DNA of 64,000 nucleotides from Metallyticus violacea (Eukaryota > Arthropoda > Insecta > Mantodea > Metallyticidae), in NCBI GenBank assembly GCA_030762175.1, contig CM060831.1, positions 96,274,001-96,338,000 of the forward strand, read 5' to 3'. Below, in pieces: positions 1 to 11,017 of the stretch (position 1 is the first letter of the stretch; every line of letters begins with the position of its first letter). A model generated the notes under the pieces. The model was not told the origin of the DNA and did no database searches. It saw only the letters and a program-made list of their open reading frames with translations. A program made the position numbers and the translations under genes.

Positions 1-179
1 AAATTATATTTCATTAATAATACATCTTTTCTTGTGAAATTCTCGGTCAGTTCAAAATATCCAGTGCCTCTATTTGTGGGAAGCCCCCCCCCCCAAAAAG
101 TTGCAACCTTTCTAAACATATCTAAGCTACAACATAGATACAATTGTGATAAATGTTGAACTGGTAGGAACAGGAGGTG

Positions 180-211
<32 letters not shown>

Positions 212-317
212 GTGTTTCGTATAGTAGCCCTTAGCTCTTATATCTCTCTCCATACTTCTATCACTCTCTCTCTCTGTCGCACCTATGCAAGCAGGATCAT
301 GCCTGTTATAACAATAA
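1..317. other. AT-rich flank with poly-T run
   Basis: No gene is supported here. The stretch holds a short poly-C run near 86-94 and a homopolymer T run at about 180-208. Open frames crossing the T run translate to poly-Lys or poly-Phe and are artefacts. The last three bases (315-317, TAA) are the left target copy of the TIR element that follows. Confidence 0.6.
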
Positions 318-1767
318 AGGGACACTGGGAGTGAGTTTTTGGCCAAAATCAATAAAAAAATGTTTTTATTGCAAATGGTTCTTTGAGCGACTGGGCAGAC
401 AAAGAAAGTCAACACCCCTCCCACCGTTCCGACTCTACAGCCATTTAAAGATCTCCGCGTGTCAGCCTGCAACACCCCCTGAGTACAGAAGTGTGGAATG
501 AGCTACTCAACTATGATGCTGATGTAGACATAGTGAAGGAAGAATGTGTAACAAAGTAGGACGATTACAGCTTACCTCAGGCTAAAGAAAGACACACAGT
601 AGATAGGGTGATCGTGTCTGTGGGAAAGTCAAGTTAGAAACTGTAAAAAGACTAACTGGTCATCTTGGCATCTGCCATGAAAAATGCCATATATGTTCCA
701 CACTTTACCATTTCAGATCAACAGATCAGAAGTATTACACAGGGACAGACTGTTGGTGTTTCTATAATAGGAGCACAGCATTGCAAGATGTCTGTTCAGT
801 TTGATGTTAGCAGAATTTTCCCCATCTATCAGAACTTGCTTACACTGAGCTACTGGCATGCTGTGTGCTCGTGGAGGGATATAAAATTCAAAAAAAAGTA
901 TTCACTCATTATTTAGAAAAACTGTCTCAAAGAAAATTTTATTTCAGAGAAGCGGCTATAAATTGAGGCATTAAATGTTGTTTCTGCTTTTAATATGGAG
1001 CTTCTCGGGAGCTGAGATCTGTGGTAAGGGGCGAGGAATGTTCGGCAGCTGCTTCAAAGATCAGTAAGAATCGGGATACGACTCGACTCTACGAAAGTAC
1101 GTCAGCTGCCACAAGCAGGAAGCAGTACAACAACAGCACAGGACACAAAAGGAAGTACAGACACCCTTAACTATAAATCAGAAGCGTTCTGATATGTAAA
1201 GCGTACAATTTACTGTTTCCTAAACTATGTTTTTTATAAAACAGCGTTTTTCTCAAAACTTCATTTTCACACTTTGAAAATGTCCTACGCGTCTCAGTTT
1301 TTGTTTAAGCTCAAATAAAATTTCCCAAAATTGGTAGAAATATCCATTATAATAATCTACCAGACAAAATACATGCTAACTCCAATATTAATCAAAAGAA
1401 ATATCTACGAAAAATGGTTAATTTTAAAGATTATAGTTTTTATTAAAATAAAAATTATCACATTTCACTTATCAATTATTTAAAATATCTCTTTTACATT
1501 TTGCACTATACACAAAAGTATATACTTTTTGTATGTGGGTCAAAGCTCCAATTGCAAATATATGATTTTCTTGAGACGTGTGGAAAACTTTTATTGTGAA
1601 ACATATTACGTAACAAAATTTATGAAATAGTTTATAGCTAGCAAAGTATGTATCCAATTTGAATGAAATGTATACGTATTGGTTTAACAACAATGCAATC
1701 ACAGCAAAATTTTCATAAAGAAGTATTAAAAAACTTGTAATTTTAAAAATTCACTCCCAGTGTCCCT
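318..1767. mobile_element. TIR DNA transposon, TAA target, Harbinger-like
   Basis: A terminal inverted repeat starting AGGGACACTGGGAGTGA at 318 recurs as its reverse complement ending at 1767; the match extends to about 23 bp with one mismatch. TAA sits directly outside both ends (315-317 and 1768-1770), which fits a 3-bp duplication. TWA targets and TIRs of this size are known for PIF/Harbinger elements; that assignment is inference. The 1,450-bp interior has no long ORF. An 83-residue frame at 665..916 is unrecognised. It is probably a non-autonomous or decayed element. Confidence 0.7.
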
Positions 1768-2165
1768 TAAGTTTCTAATTATATATTTGATATTTAATCC
1801 ATTGGAAGTGCTGGAGGCTCGTTGTCTCTGTTCCTAATACCATCATTAGCATTCCCTGTTATGATCAGAGTTACTGGTGCTCTGTCTCACTCATTCATCA
1901 TGTGTTTAAGATATGAAATTCCTACTCATCTGTATGTTCTGTCTCGTACATAATGCGTTTTTCATGAACCTTACATCATACCTCGAACAAAAATGAAATT
2001 TTAATTATCTTTAGCATAGAGGGGGCAAAGTATTCCAATTTCGAGTGATTTTAACAGTTTCAATATTGCTTTAGTTCATTTTGCTTTGCCTAATGTGCAC
2101 AGTGCTGATTGCTTTGCCATAGTTCACACATTTTTATTCGTTCTAAGCATATGTCCACCACTGTG
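1768..2165. other. Intergenic, nothing recognised
   Basis: No gene, repeat or motif is recognised between the TIR element and the trinucleotide tract. Confidence 0.5.
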
Positions 2166-2166
2166 C

Positions 2167-2211
<45 letters not shown>

Positions 2212-2352
2212 GTAGTAGTAGTAGTAGTAGTAGTAATAGTGGTAGTAGTAATAGTAATAGTAGTAGCAGTAGTAGCAGCAATAGTAGTAGTAGTAGTAAC
2301 AGTAGTAGTAATAGTAGTAGAGTAGTAGTGGTAGTAATAGTAGAAGTAGTAG

Positions 2353-2383
<31 letters not shown>

Positions 2384-2387
2384 ATAG
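2166..2387. repeat. (TTA)n passing into (AGT)n tract
   Basis: A pure TTA repeat (about 2166-2211) changes phase into an AGT/AGC-type trinucleotide tract that continues to the SINE insertion. Frames through it give poly-Leu, poly-Ile, poly-Ser or poly-Val and are not genes. Confidence 0.9.
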
Positions 2388-2638
2388 AATGAATGATTTA
2401 TTTATGAACGCTCTTTAACAGCTCAGGTCATCAGCGTAGAGGCCTCTCTTTCAGGCTTGAGGTTCTTTTTCGTGCCGTAAATGTACGACACGGGACCCAC
2501 GGCTTTACTTCCCTTCCGAAGGAAGCCATTCTTAGGATTTTTACGCCCCTAAAAATCCATCGGTCCTGGCCGGGTTTGAACTCGCGATTTTGGGTTTAGA
2601 AGGCAAGTATGGTAACCACTACACCACCAGGACCGACG
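2388..2638 (-). mobile_element. SINE-I copy 1 inside trinucleotide satellite
   Basis: A tRNA-derived SINE on the minus strand. The tRNA-like head lies at the high-coordinate end (2560-2637) with an A-box-like TGGTGTAGTGG and a B-box-like segment. The body shares the 'gggcgtaaaaatcctaag' and 'cttccgaaggaag' landmarks with 11 other copies in the window. A 'gtaatag' motif occurs at both edges (2381-2387 and from 2639), consistent with a TSD cut into the repeat. The part of the body around 'cgtttcacgccctg' is missing. Confidence 0.85.
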
Positions 2639-3908
2639 TAATAGTAGTAGTAGTAATAGTAGTAGTAGTAGCAGTAATAGTAATAGTAGTGGTAGAGTAG
2701 TAGTAGAGGTAGTGGTGGTAGTGGTAGTAGTAGTAATAGTAGTAATAGTAGTAGTAGTAGTAGTAGTAGAGTAGTAGTAGAGGTAGTGGTGGTAGTGATA
2801 GTGGTAGTAGTAATAGTAATAGTAGTAGTAATAGTAGTAGTAGTAAGTAGTAGTAGTGGTGGCAGTGGTAGTAGTAGTAGCAGTAGTAGTAGTAGTAACA
2901 GTAGTAGTAATAGTAGTAGTAGTGGTGGTGATAGTGGTAGTGGTAGTTGTAGTAGTAGTGGTGGTAGTAGTAGTAGTAGTAGTGGTGGTGGTGATAGTGG
3001 TAGTGGTAGTAGTAGTGGTGGTGATAGTGGTAGTGGTAGTAGTAATAGTAGTAGTAGTGGTGGTGATAGTGGTAGTAGTAGTGGTAGTAGTGGTAGTGGT
3101 TATAGTAGTGGTAGTAGTGATAGTGGTAGTGGTAGTAGTAGTGATAGTGGTAGTAGTAGTGGTGGTGGTAGTGGTAGTAATAGTGGTAGTGGTGGTAGTA
3201 GTGGTAGTGGTTATAGTAGTGGTAGTGGTGGTAGTAGTGATAGTGGTAGTGGTGGTAGTACTGATAGTGGTAGTAGTAATGATAATGGTAGTAGTAGTGA
3301 TAGTGGTAGTGGTAGTAGTAGTAGTGATAGTGGTAGTGGTAATAGTAGTAGTAGTGATAGTGGTAGTAGTAGTGGTGGTAGTGGTAGTAGTACTGATAGT
3401 GGTAGTAGTAGTGATAGTGGTAGTGGTAGTAGTAGTAGTGATAGTGGTAGTAGTAGTGGTGGTGATAGTGGTAGTGGTAGTAGTGGTGGTGATAGTGGTA
3501 GTGGTAGTAGTGGTGGTGATAGTGGTAGTAGTAGTAGTAATGGTGGTGGTGATAGTGGTAGTGGTAGTGGTAGTAGTAGTGGTAGTGGTGGTAGTAGTAA
3601 TAGTAGTAGTAGTAGTGGTGGTGATAGTGGTAGTAGTGGTGGTGGTGGTGATAGTGGTAGTAGTAGTGGTAGTAGTGGTAGTGGTTATAGTAGTGGTAGT
3701 GGTGGTAGTAGTGATAGTGGTAGTGGTAGTGATAGTGGTAGTAGTAGTGATAGTGGTAGTGGTAGTAGTAGTGGTAGTGGTGGTAGTAGTGGTAGTGTGG
3801 TAGTAGTGGTAGTGATAATGGTAGTAGTAGTAGTAATAGTGGTAATAGCGGTAATGGTAGTAGTGGTAGTGGTAGTAGTAGTAGTGATAGTGGTAGTAGT
3901 AGTGGTAG
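2639..3908. repeat. AGT/GGT/GAT trinucleotide satellite, 1.27 kb
   Basis: A long array of AGT, GGT, GAT and AAT triplets with almost no C on the plus strand. Blocks such as 'gatagtggtagtggtagtag' recur at variable spacing, giving a loose higher-order pattern. Frames of 300-450 residues on both strands are homopolymer-like (Thr/Ile, Tyr/His, Ser/Gly, Val) and not credible proteins. Confidence 0.95.
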
Positions 3909-3919
3909 CATAACAGCAC

Positions 3920-4100
3920 CCGTTTCTTCTCATTTGGCGCTATAGTCCAGGGTAAGCTTTGGCCTGCCGCGGTGACCTCTGCATTCTCTATCTTCTTCTT
4001 ACGACTTCATTGATAGGAAGCGGTAATGCAGGGGAGCATGTGATCAGCATCCCGTCGGTCGCCTATAACGCGGCTTCCGTGATCGAAGGAGAGGGCGCGG
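3920..4100 (-). mobile_element. SINE-III fragment 1
   Basis: Shares the segments 'ggcctgccgcggtgacctc', 'cgacttcattgatag', 'gcaggggagcatgtgatcag' and 'gtcggtcgcc' with copies at 5228 and, inverted, at 43816..44092. The tRNA-like head is missing here. The family is named only by comparison within this window. Confidence 0.7.
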
Positions 4101-4327
4101 AACGAATGAGATAATGAACATCATTTGCTATGTGCGGCCTTGCAGTATCCATCTTGTTGCTCGGAAATGTGGTCTTTTACATGTGAATATGGCCTTGCAA
4201 AGTTTTCAGAACATCTCTGTAGTGTTGTCCAGTTGCAGCTGTGTGTGCAGGTATGGCATGCTAGAAAACTATTATTTGAATATCAGAAAATTGTTACCAC
4301 TATAATTTTTCCAGCAGAAGCAACCAG

Positions 4328-4375
<48 letters not shown>

Positions 4376-4406
4376 GAGATTTCCACATACAGCTTTGCTG
4401 TTTGCT
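4101..4406. repeat. Unrecognised DNA with (GTT)n microsatellite
   Basis: A (GTT)n array of about 15 units lies at 4331..4376. Nothing else is recognised. Confidence 0.8.
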
Positions 4407-4740
4407 CTAAGGATGCAAATGAGGTAGACAGATTTCATATATCGCATCTTTCTTCCACTGTATGCAAACCTTGAGGGGAACATTTTTTCGTTCAGAAATC
4501 AGCAGCCTCGGAACCCAAGGTGCATAGATACGTCTGATGTGCAACTGGGTTTGGGTGGCACCCAGTAACATTTTCAGATTTTTTAAAAGTGTTCTTAATG
4601 TTATTCGACTATCCTCTCTCACAATGACAGCAGCGGTGTTAGCGTTTTCATGCATTAAGAGCACAAAATGGAGCACCGAATTTGATTGCCTTTTAAACGT
4701 TTTCAATCATCTTCCAGCTGTACAACAGGAAGTACGAACT
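4407..4740 (-). pseudogene. Possible mariner-type transposase N-terminal fragment
   Basis: A 99-residue minus-strand frame contains 'REDSRITLRTLLKNLKM', a run of about 17 residues, then 'APWVPRLLISERK'. This spacing resembles the second helix-turn-helix and linker of mariner/SETMAR-type transposases (R-D-R-x-T..., then ARWVPRLL). No TIRs or catalytic part are seen. The family resemblance is recalled, not searched, so it stays tentative. Confidence 0.4.
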
Positions 4741-5227
4741 CATTGATCTGCTGTAACATTGCATAAGCCTCAACTGAAGATTTATTGAGAAGAAAGCGAA
4801 CATTATTCATCTTGTGTCACTTTCATTTTGCTGTACATGGAACTGAACATGTCTCAACTTGCACACTTCTCACAGACAAGAACCGGAAGAGACCAATAAT
4901 GAAACTAGTACCACGTACACATTACTCTTTAAGGTAACTGAATATTGTAAAGTTAAATTTTATCGCGAGAAATTATGCCTGAATAAAATTATGACGTTTA
5001 TATTGAACAGACCTCGTATTTTACAACTGCTTATGTGACTAGCAAGCATCAAATTTTATATTGGCTTCTAGGGGATTGTCTAAATAACATCGCTTATGAA
5101 AGCAGTTTAATAAATATGTGTTTTTTGGAGGGTTTCGGAAATTTACGACATTTTGTGTGAACCACAACCAAGCACTGGTTAAAGTGTCCTAACATTCCAA
5201 AAACTTCCTCAAGAAAAGAAAAAGACA
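4741..5227. other. Intergenic, nothing recognised
   Basis: AT-rich sequence with no gene or repeat that I can support. Confidence 0.5.
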
Positions 5228-5345
5228 CTACAGCCTTGGCCTGCCGCAGCGACCTCAGCTTCTTTAGCTCCGTCTTGCGACTTCATTGATAGAGAGCAGT
5301 ATTGCAGGGGGGCATGTGGTCAGCAGGTCGCCTATCACGGGATTT
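5228..5345 (-). mobile_element. SINE-III copy 2, 3' half
   Basis: The 'ggcctgccgcagcgacctc ... cgacttcattgatag ... gcaggggggcatgtgg' block is the 3' part of a SINE-III on the minus strand. It stops at 5345, where a SINE-II begins, and resumes at about 5585. Reading across the insert restores the order seen in the uninterrupted copy at 43816..44092. Confidence 0.75.
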
Positions 5346-5582
5346 GTTCTTGTATTTAACGCCCATATTTACTACTGAGGCATTACAGGTTGTGGGAAAT
5401 GATGATACCATGAGATGAAATATTGGGAAAGGATTTTTTTAAAGAAGAAAACGCTTCAGGCCTAAGTTTAGGGTACCTTCCCGGTATTTACCATTTATGA
5501 GGACTGAGGAAAAACCTCAGTCGAACCTCAGACCTCCCTCTCACGAGTCCGCGCCTTAACGACCTCGGCCACCCGTGGCGGT
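5346..5582 (-). mobile_element. SINE-II copy 1, nested in SINE-III
   Basis: Carries the SINE-II landmarks in inverse order: 'tatttaacgccc', 'ggcctaagtttagggtacc', 'atttatgaggactgagg', 'cctcagtc', then the tRNA-like head 'cacgagtccgcgccttaacg' and 'cgacctcggccacccgtgg' near 5550-5580. Compared with the copy at 25089..25373, part of the head around the B box is deleted. Confidence 0.85.
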
Positions 5583-5742
5583 ATATTTTTCTCCATCAGG
5601 AGCTTCCCAATTGCCTCCAATAGGCTAGGTGGACCCAGTTCCAGAACTCCCTATCTTAGAAAAATTCCTAAGCACGTACCGGAAATCGAACTCCTGGCCA
5701 GCAGTCAGCAACGGTAACCACTAGGCAAATACTCCCTTTAAA
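5583..5742 (-). mobile_element. SINE-III copy 2, 5' half with tRNA-like head
   Basis: 'ctccatcaggagcttcccaa', 'taggtggaccca' and 'agaaaaattcctaagcacgt' match the 43.8-kb copy. On the minus strand the head reads 'tgcctagtggttaccg' (A-box-like) and 'ggagttcgatttcc' (B-box-like), so the family is tRNA-derived. Confidence 0.75.
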
Positions 5743-6682
5743 TACACTGCCTCCGAAAATGTACCGCAACATGACTCGTTAACTGCAAGTGAAGCCGCTG
5801 AGAGCAATAAAACCCGAGAATCATGGTTGAGACAGGATGTAAATCACGCACATCCTTTGATAGACAGATATCACACAGCACCCTAACCAATGCCTTGGAA
5901 GGGAGAAACCAAACTATTTTGTTATCGTTTCTTTCTTCTCCCAGCCAGAAATGTGCATATAGAATTCCAAATACTCGTATTTTAGTTGAATTAGGAAAAC
6001 AAGGACTAAATATGAACAGTGTATGTGCGATATAATATGCACGCATTTACAAGTATTCCAAAAGTAGGTAGCCAATTTTTAAATTATGTAATTCATTGTA
6101 AAATGACATTTATATGACACAAATACAAAATGAACATATCTTTTGGAAACATTTTTATAAATAACGATTTTGTCACAAATGAAGTTTAAATGACATGTAG
6201 ATATGGTGTATTATGTACTTTTTATATTAATTGAACATAGCCAGCATTCAATTCAAAATATTGCGTCCAACGTTCCAATGAGGCCCGAAAGACATTTGTA
6301 AGACATTTGTAAACATGTCGCACTTACTTCTGGAACACTCTGAAACTTTCTTACTTTTGTTTGTACACTAGTGACTTGATAAACACCTAAGCAAAAAAGT
6401 TTAAATGCGTCAAATCCGGTGAAAGGAAATGTTCGAGATGAACTTCGTTCGGAAATCGTCTGTTCAGGTATTTTCTTGCAGAATGGCGGAGTGTTCCATC
6501 TGTTGAAAGACATTGGTTTTTACATTCTCATTCGAAATTTTCCAGTAAACACCTATTGAGCTTCTGAATATATCAAAACGCGCAACCTAGCACTAAAAGT
6601 CACTTGGCTCTCTAAAATCAGCATTCTGTAGGGATAGTCTGAAATAATAAACTTTAATGAAATAAGATTAAAAGTACATATA
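5743..6682. other. Intergenic, nothing recognised
   Basis: About 0.9 kb with frames of 102, 70 and 86 residues at 5738..6046, 5823..6035 and 6253..6513. None shows a recognisable motif, and I treat them as chance. Confidence 0.5.
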
Positions 6683-7452
6683 CAGAGGGTGCCAAAAATG
6701 TATACAAATTCAAGCAAAGAAAAAACTGTGTTAACATAACAAAACTGAATTCATACAAATAGAAAATGAGCACTAATCATCTTAGACTTTTACAGTTAAA
6801 ACAGTTGCTCAAAATGCCCACCATCGGCGTCGATACACTTCTGAGTACGTTGAACTACTGATTGAGCAACGTTTGCGAAAGTGTCCTCAGCGATTGCAGC
6901 ATATGCTGTTTCAATTTCTTCCGGAAGTGTGTAGCTGGTTTTCTACGGTATACAACATCCTTAAGAGTTCCCCATAGGTAGAAGTCCAACGCAGTTACAT
7001 CCGGAGAACGCGGTGGAAATTAAATAGAACCTCTTCGTCCTACCCAGTGCCTTGGATAGTGCCTAGGATAGTGCCTTGGATCCAGTGCGCTGGGCTTGTT
7101 GCTGTGCGAGGTCTCCTAGATCTGCCCTTGTGAACATCGCATACGGTACCATGAGTCTCAAATTTGTCTCGAATGCGTGCAATGGTTATTCGCGCTGGCG
7201 GTTCTGTTCTGTACACTCCATTGCCTTCGAACTTCAACAACATTCTCGGTTTTCCAATACCACTTCAAAATTGCTTTCCGCTGTTGAAACGATAATCTTG
7301 GCTTCATTTTGTGTAGCAACGCTATCATAACGTAATGTGAGTCCATCTGTTTACAGCATATCACGCTACACATTACTATTACTTTTTGGACCAACTTTGA
7401 AATATATTAGATATCTACTGTGAGAGTGTGTATAGATTTTTGCCACCCTCGT
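6683..7452 (-). mobile_element. Tc/mariner family B derivative, copy 1
   Basis: Starts 'cagagggtgccaaaaatgta' and ends with the approximate inverted copy at 7452, with TA outside each end. On the minus strand there is an N-terminal HTH-like piece (LSFQQRKAILKWYWKTENVV, about 7260-7320), then 'ARITIARIRDKFETHGTV', then after a gap the C-terminal 'FYLWGTLKDVV'. The catalytic middle is absent. The N-terminal part resembles the HTH region called DUF4817 in insect proteins (recalled, not searched). It is a deleted, non-autonomous copy. Confidence 0.75.
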
Positions 7453-7660
7453 TACATAAGCACATACCGTACATTTATGTCATATAACCATATAAATCTC
7501 ATTAGCGACAAACTATTATTTCATGAAAATGGATCAAAGATTTGTATCCACTCTGTTATATTAAATATTAAAATAGTCCTTACAGCTGCACCATATATTT
7601 ATATAAGCCTAATCATATTTTGGCATATAATTAGTAATATAAATATTATGTATATATGTG

Positions 7661-8427
7661 TGTCAAGCTTCGATGTAAGAATTGTACAAAATGAAACTCT
7701 GGTGTTTCCATTGCAGTAGCTTGGAAAGCCACTAGGTTCATAAAATCTATTCAAAAAGTTCATAAACCCGACACAGTGGAAAAGGACAAATGCTATGCTA
7801 CTTTTAAATGGCCTGCTTCTGCAGGTTAAATAAACTGAAGGATTTTTAAAAGCGTTTGTAGTGCTGTTAGCCTTTTAAAAGTAGCAAATACCAGCCAATA
7901 CTGACAAAATATTTTAAAACTTTCAAAAAATAGCTAATGGCAGATGTAGTAGGTGAATTTGAATCAGCCAAATGGAATATGTTGTTTGAACTTTTAAAGA
8001 TAAGAGCGAAGATTGCGTGTGCATGTGTAACCCCGCTAACGATATGAATTTAATATATATATATGGGAGAACTTGTTCGGCTGAGGACCCCAGTTTGAAG
8101 AACTATACGCGACAGTTCAAGTCAGTTTTCAGTTCAGCTCAGTTCGCAGAAGCAATTCGACTCAGTTTGAAGATCTACACGCGGAAAGACCAGTTCGACT
8201 TTCAGTTTCACGCGCGTCTACTAAGTCTGTACTCAACGTAGCCAAGTCTATCATATGCAGAACATCAGAGGACGCGAAATATTTTGGTCATAATAAAATA
8301 CTTATTATATTATGTCGCATCGCGTGCTTATTCACACTATTGAACCCCTCTCCCGGTCCTGTTGAGTCCCTATCAACAACATACCAGATTTCACCCTGAG
8401 AGTGAAATCACACTATATTGAGAAATC
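7661..8427 (+). mobile_element. LTR of an LTR retrotransposon, copy 1
   Basis: This stretch aligns in blocks with the reverse complement of 19412..20485: 'gtagcttggaaagc', 'ggatttttaaa', 'gctgttagcc', 'cagaacatcagaggacgcg', 'cataataaa' and 'tcctgttga'. It has a TATA-like run at about 8053-8064 and 'aataaaat' near 8294 as a candidate poly-A signal. Exact ends are uncertain; TGT at 7661 or 7674 and a 3' end between 8411 and 8427 are the best guesses. Confidence 0.6.
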
Positions 8428-8445
8428 TGGTGCCCAACCTGGGGT
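8428..8445 (+). promoter_or_regulatory. Primer-binding-site-like sequence
   Basis: 'tggtgcccaacctggggt' directly follows the LTR-like block. TGG plus this type of sequence is what tRNA-primed LTR elements carry just inside the 5' LTR. About 100 bp of leader-like sequence follows, then homology is lost. No gag or pol is present. Confidence 0.5.
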
Positions 8446-8549
8446 ATGTAACCGGAGCCGACAAACCAATAGGATGTTTGTCTGCTCACCATGTGGGACC
8501 AATAACAACAACGAGGACCACAACATCCCGCGACCAAATCTTTTCAATA

Positions 8550-9060
8550 TACATATGTAAAGCCTGTAAATGTTACCTAATTTCCATGTATTACTTGGAA
8601 AATCTCCCACTTGTAACTTGTAAACGATTCAATAGATATGTCCATTGGTGAATGTGGAAACTCGTCAAAGATATTTTTACCCCTAATTTATTCTTCTATT
8701 CACAAGGAGTATTCGGCTCATTTATATATATAAAAATCAGCTAAGAAATAACATTTACTTTTTTATTACTTTGTTTTTTTGGATAGTAGGGTCATAATAG
8801 GATGAATGACGTATGTATTATGGAGCATTAATTTTAAAGATTCGTGTTATATCTTACTATAAAAACTCTTTCAGTTATTTAGCTATATTCAAAAAAATTT
8901 CGCATTTTCTACACAAAAGGTAAAGTCACCTTTGTTAGATCTACGCACCCATTATAGGCGTTTGGTGGTAAGATATCCGAAGAATATAAACCCTTGGGCA
9001 CTAAACAGTGTTAAATGCCATTTTCACAACTGATGCATCAGTACTGATGACATGCCATAC
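8550..9060. other. Intergenic, nothing recognised
   Basis: AT-rich sequence without a supported feature. Confidence 0.5.
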
Positions 9061-9063
9061 ATT

Positions 9064-9315
9064 GTTCCTTTCCTTCCCTTCCCTTCCTTTCCCCCTTTCC
9101 CCTTTCCGTTCTGTTCTGTTCCGTTCCTTTCCTTTCCTTTCTTTTGTCCTTTCCCTTCCTTTTTCATTCCCTTCCTTTTCTTTTTCCTTCCCTTCCCTTC
9201 CTTTCCTTTTTCCTTTTCTTTCTCCTTTCCTTTTCTTTCTCCTTTCCTTTCCTTTTTCCTTTCCTTTTTCCTTTCTTTCCTTCCCTTTTTTTCTTTCCTT
9301 TTTCCTTTCCTGCTC
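9064..9315. repeat. CCTTT-type polypyrimidine tract
   Basis: About 250 bp of nearly pure pyrimidine on the plus strand, built from CCTTT, CCCTT and CTTTTT blocks. The Phe/Ser/Pro frames (plus) and Lys/Glu/Arg frames (minus) are translations of the repeat. Long mirror-like polypurine tracts can adopt H-DNA, but nothing here shows that it happens. Confidence 0.9.
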
Positions 9316-10017
9316 ACATTTTATTCATTTTTCATCCATTTACTTAGTCACCTCAGACAATTTGTACACCAATGAACTGTAGCATGTACTTTCTCATAAT
9401 TTGTTTTTAATGCTTTCACAAAATACCTCTCTGTGAAATAGAAGGGCAAGTTTTTGAATAGAAAGAGGTACTTGCATAGGAAGGAGTGGATACATAAGAA
9501 AATGGAGATTTTAGGATGCTATTTTCAGTTTCCTTAGCAAAGCCAACCGTTTCTATAAGAGGATATTGTGCGCTCTGCAATATGGTGATCTTTGAATGGT
9601 AAACCTAATCCCGAATTTAAGTAATTATTTCACTTATTTCAAATATGCCCCAATAAAATCCTGCTTCGCAGAAGTTCAGCGGAGTTTTTGCCGAAACAAG
9701 ACAGTGCCGAGTGACAATAGAACATCGCTTTTATTTGAAAACTTTAATAACATTTCTTTCATGGTGTGTAGTGTTGAAAGTTATTTCATGATTATTATTT
9801 TAATCCAAAATGTAATAATAAAGATTAATATTTTAAATGCGTTATACCTTAAAGTATTCAGCAAGATTTTAATTTAACAAAGGTAAGGTTATGAAAATGT
9901 GCCAGAAAATTGTGATATTGGCGAATTCCGAGATTTGTACCCATGAAAAGATTTTTGAAACAATTCTTCAAATCTTCTTCAATCCTACTTATTAGGCAGG
10001 AAAAATGACGAAAAAAA
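9316..10017. other. Intergenic, nothing recognised
   Basis: No supported gene. A 93-residue frame at 9596..9877 has no recognisable motif. Confidence 0.5.
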
Positions 10018-10043
10018 TGCATGCATGCATGCATGCATGCATG
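10018..10043. repeat. (TGCA)n microsatellite
   Basis: A 26-bp self-complementary TGCA/ATGC repeat directly before the diverged tandem repeat. Confidence 0.9.
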
Positions 10044-10047
10044 TGTG

Positions 10048-10625
10048 TTAGCGCTCTGGCGATCGCAATTTTTTTCCCCTCTCATGAAACTCGGCATATA
10101 ACGATCAATTAACAAACGATTCATAGATTAAAAAAAAAAAAAAAACTAGAAAAATTGGACCATTAAGAGTGGGAGTTAACCTAAAGCAAGGCACATATAT
10201 CTTTTAACGCTCTAGCGACCGGAATTTTCGTTTTTTCTCAACGAAACTCTGCATAGAACGACCAATAAACAAACGATTCATCAAGTTCGTTATCCAGCAA
10301 CATTGGACCGTTCGGGTTGAGGTTTAACTCAAAACGAAAATTTAAAAATCGCTCTAGCGACCACATTTTTTCCTCAACAAAACTCGGTATATGACATTGA
10401 AATAAAATAAGCGAAATCAGACATTATAAGTGGGGGTTTATCTGATACACAAAATTTAAAATCGATCTATCGGCACCAATGTTCGTTATTTCGCAACGAA
10501 ACTCGGTATACTATTAAAATAAGAAAAATGGCTTATGAAAATCAGGGAAATGGGATCATTAGAAATGAGAGTATACCTGAAAATCTAAAGTGATGATCTA
10601 GCACTACCAATCACAAATTCGACTT
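10048..10625. repeat. Diverged tandem repeat, about 5 units of 110-160 bp
   Basis: Units begin near 10051, 10208, 10350, 10462 and 10592 with variants of 'gctctagcgacc'. Each continues with 'cgaaactcggcatata', then 'attggaccattaagagtggg' and 'gttaacct'. Unit length varies and identity is moderate, so this is an old minisatellite. A single inverted unit lies at 22283..22395. Confidence 0.75.
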
Positions 10626-10714
10626 GCTGAGGAATTCGCTAGTTTATGCAGCTCCTGCCCGACAGACGTTTTAGTCATATTAATGTCACATTTTTACGGT
10701 TTTAGGCCATAAAC

Positions 10715-11017
10715 ATCAGTCCTGGTGGTGTAGTGGTTACCATACTTGCCTCCTAAACCCAAAACGCGGGTTCGAACCCGGCCAGGACCGATGGATTTTT
10801 TCGGGCGTAAAAATCCTAAGTATGGTTTCCTTCGGAAGGGAAGTGAAGCCGTGGGTCCCGTGTCGTACATTTGCGGCACGAAAAAGAACCTCAAGGTTGA
10901 AAGAGAGGCCTCTGAGCAAAATTTGTCGGCCGTTTCACGCCCTGAGTTGAATGGGACACTGATGACCTGAGATGTTAAAGAGCGTCATAAATAAAACAAT
11001 CCAAAAAAAAAAAAAAA
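10715..11017 (+). mobile_element. SINE-I copy 2, full length with TSD
   Basis: The best reference copy. tRNA-like head 'cctggtggtgtagtggttac' (A box) and 'gcgggttcgaacccggcc' (B box), body, and a 16-A tail. An 11-bp perfect duplication 'aggccataaac' flanks it at 10704..10714 and 11018..11028. The head resembles a tRNA for about 75 nt; the body is about 220 bp. Confidence 0.95.

Noticed and set aside
2086..3933. Open frames of up to 456 residues on both strands
   Set aside because: They are translations of trinucleotide repeats, with poly-Thr, Tyr/His, Ser/Gly or Val in every frame, and one crosses a SINE on its way out.
9008..9382. Frames of 67-124 residues rich in Phe/Ser/Pro (plus) or Lys/Glu/Arg (minus)
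   Set aside because: They translate the CCTTT polypyrimidine tract.
10715..10790. Functional tRNA gene with intact A and B boxes
   Set aside because: It is the head of SINE-I copy 2: the same body, poly-A tail and TSD follow, and eleven related copies exist in the window.
10715..10980. 74-residue protein frame and its counterparts in other SINE-I copies
   Set aside because: The same frames recur only because the SINE is repeated; they are broken in other copies and begin inside the tRNA-like head.
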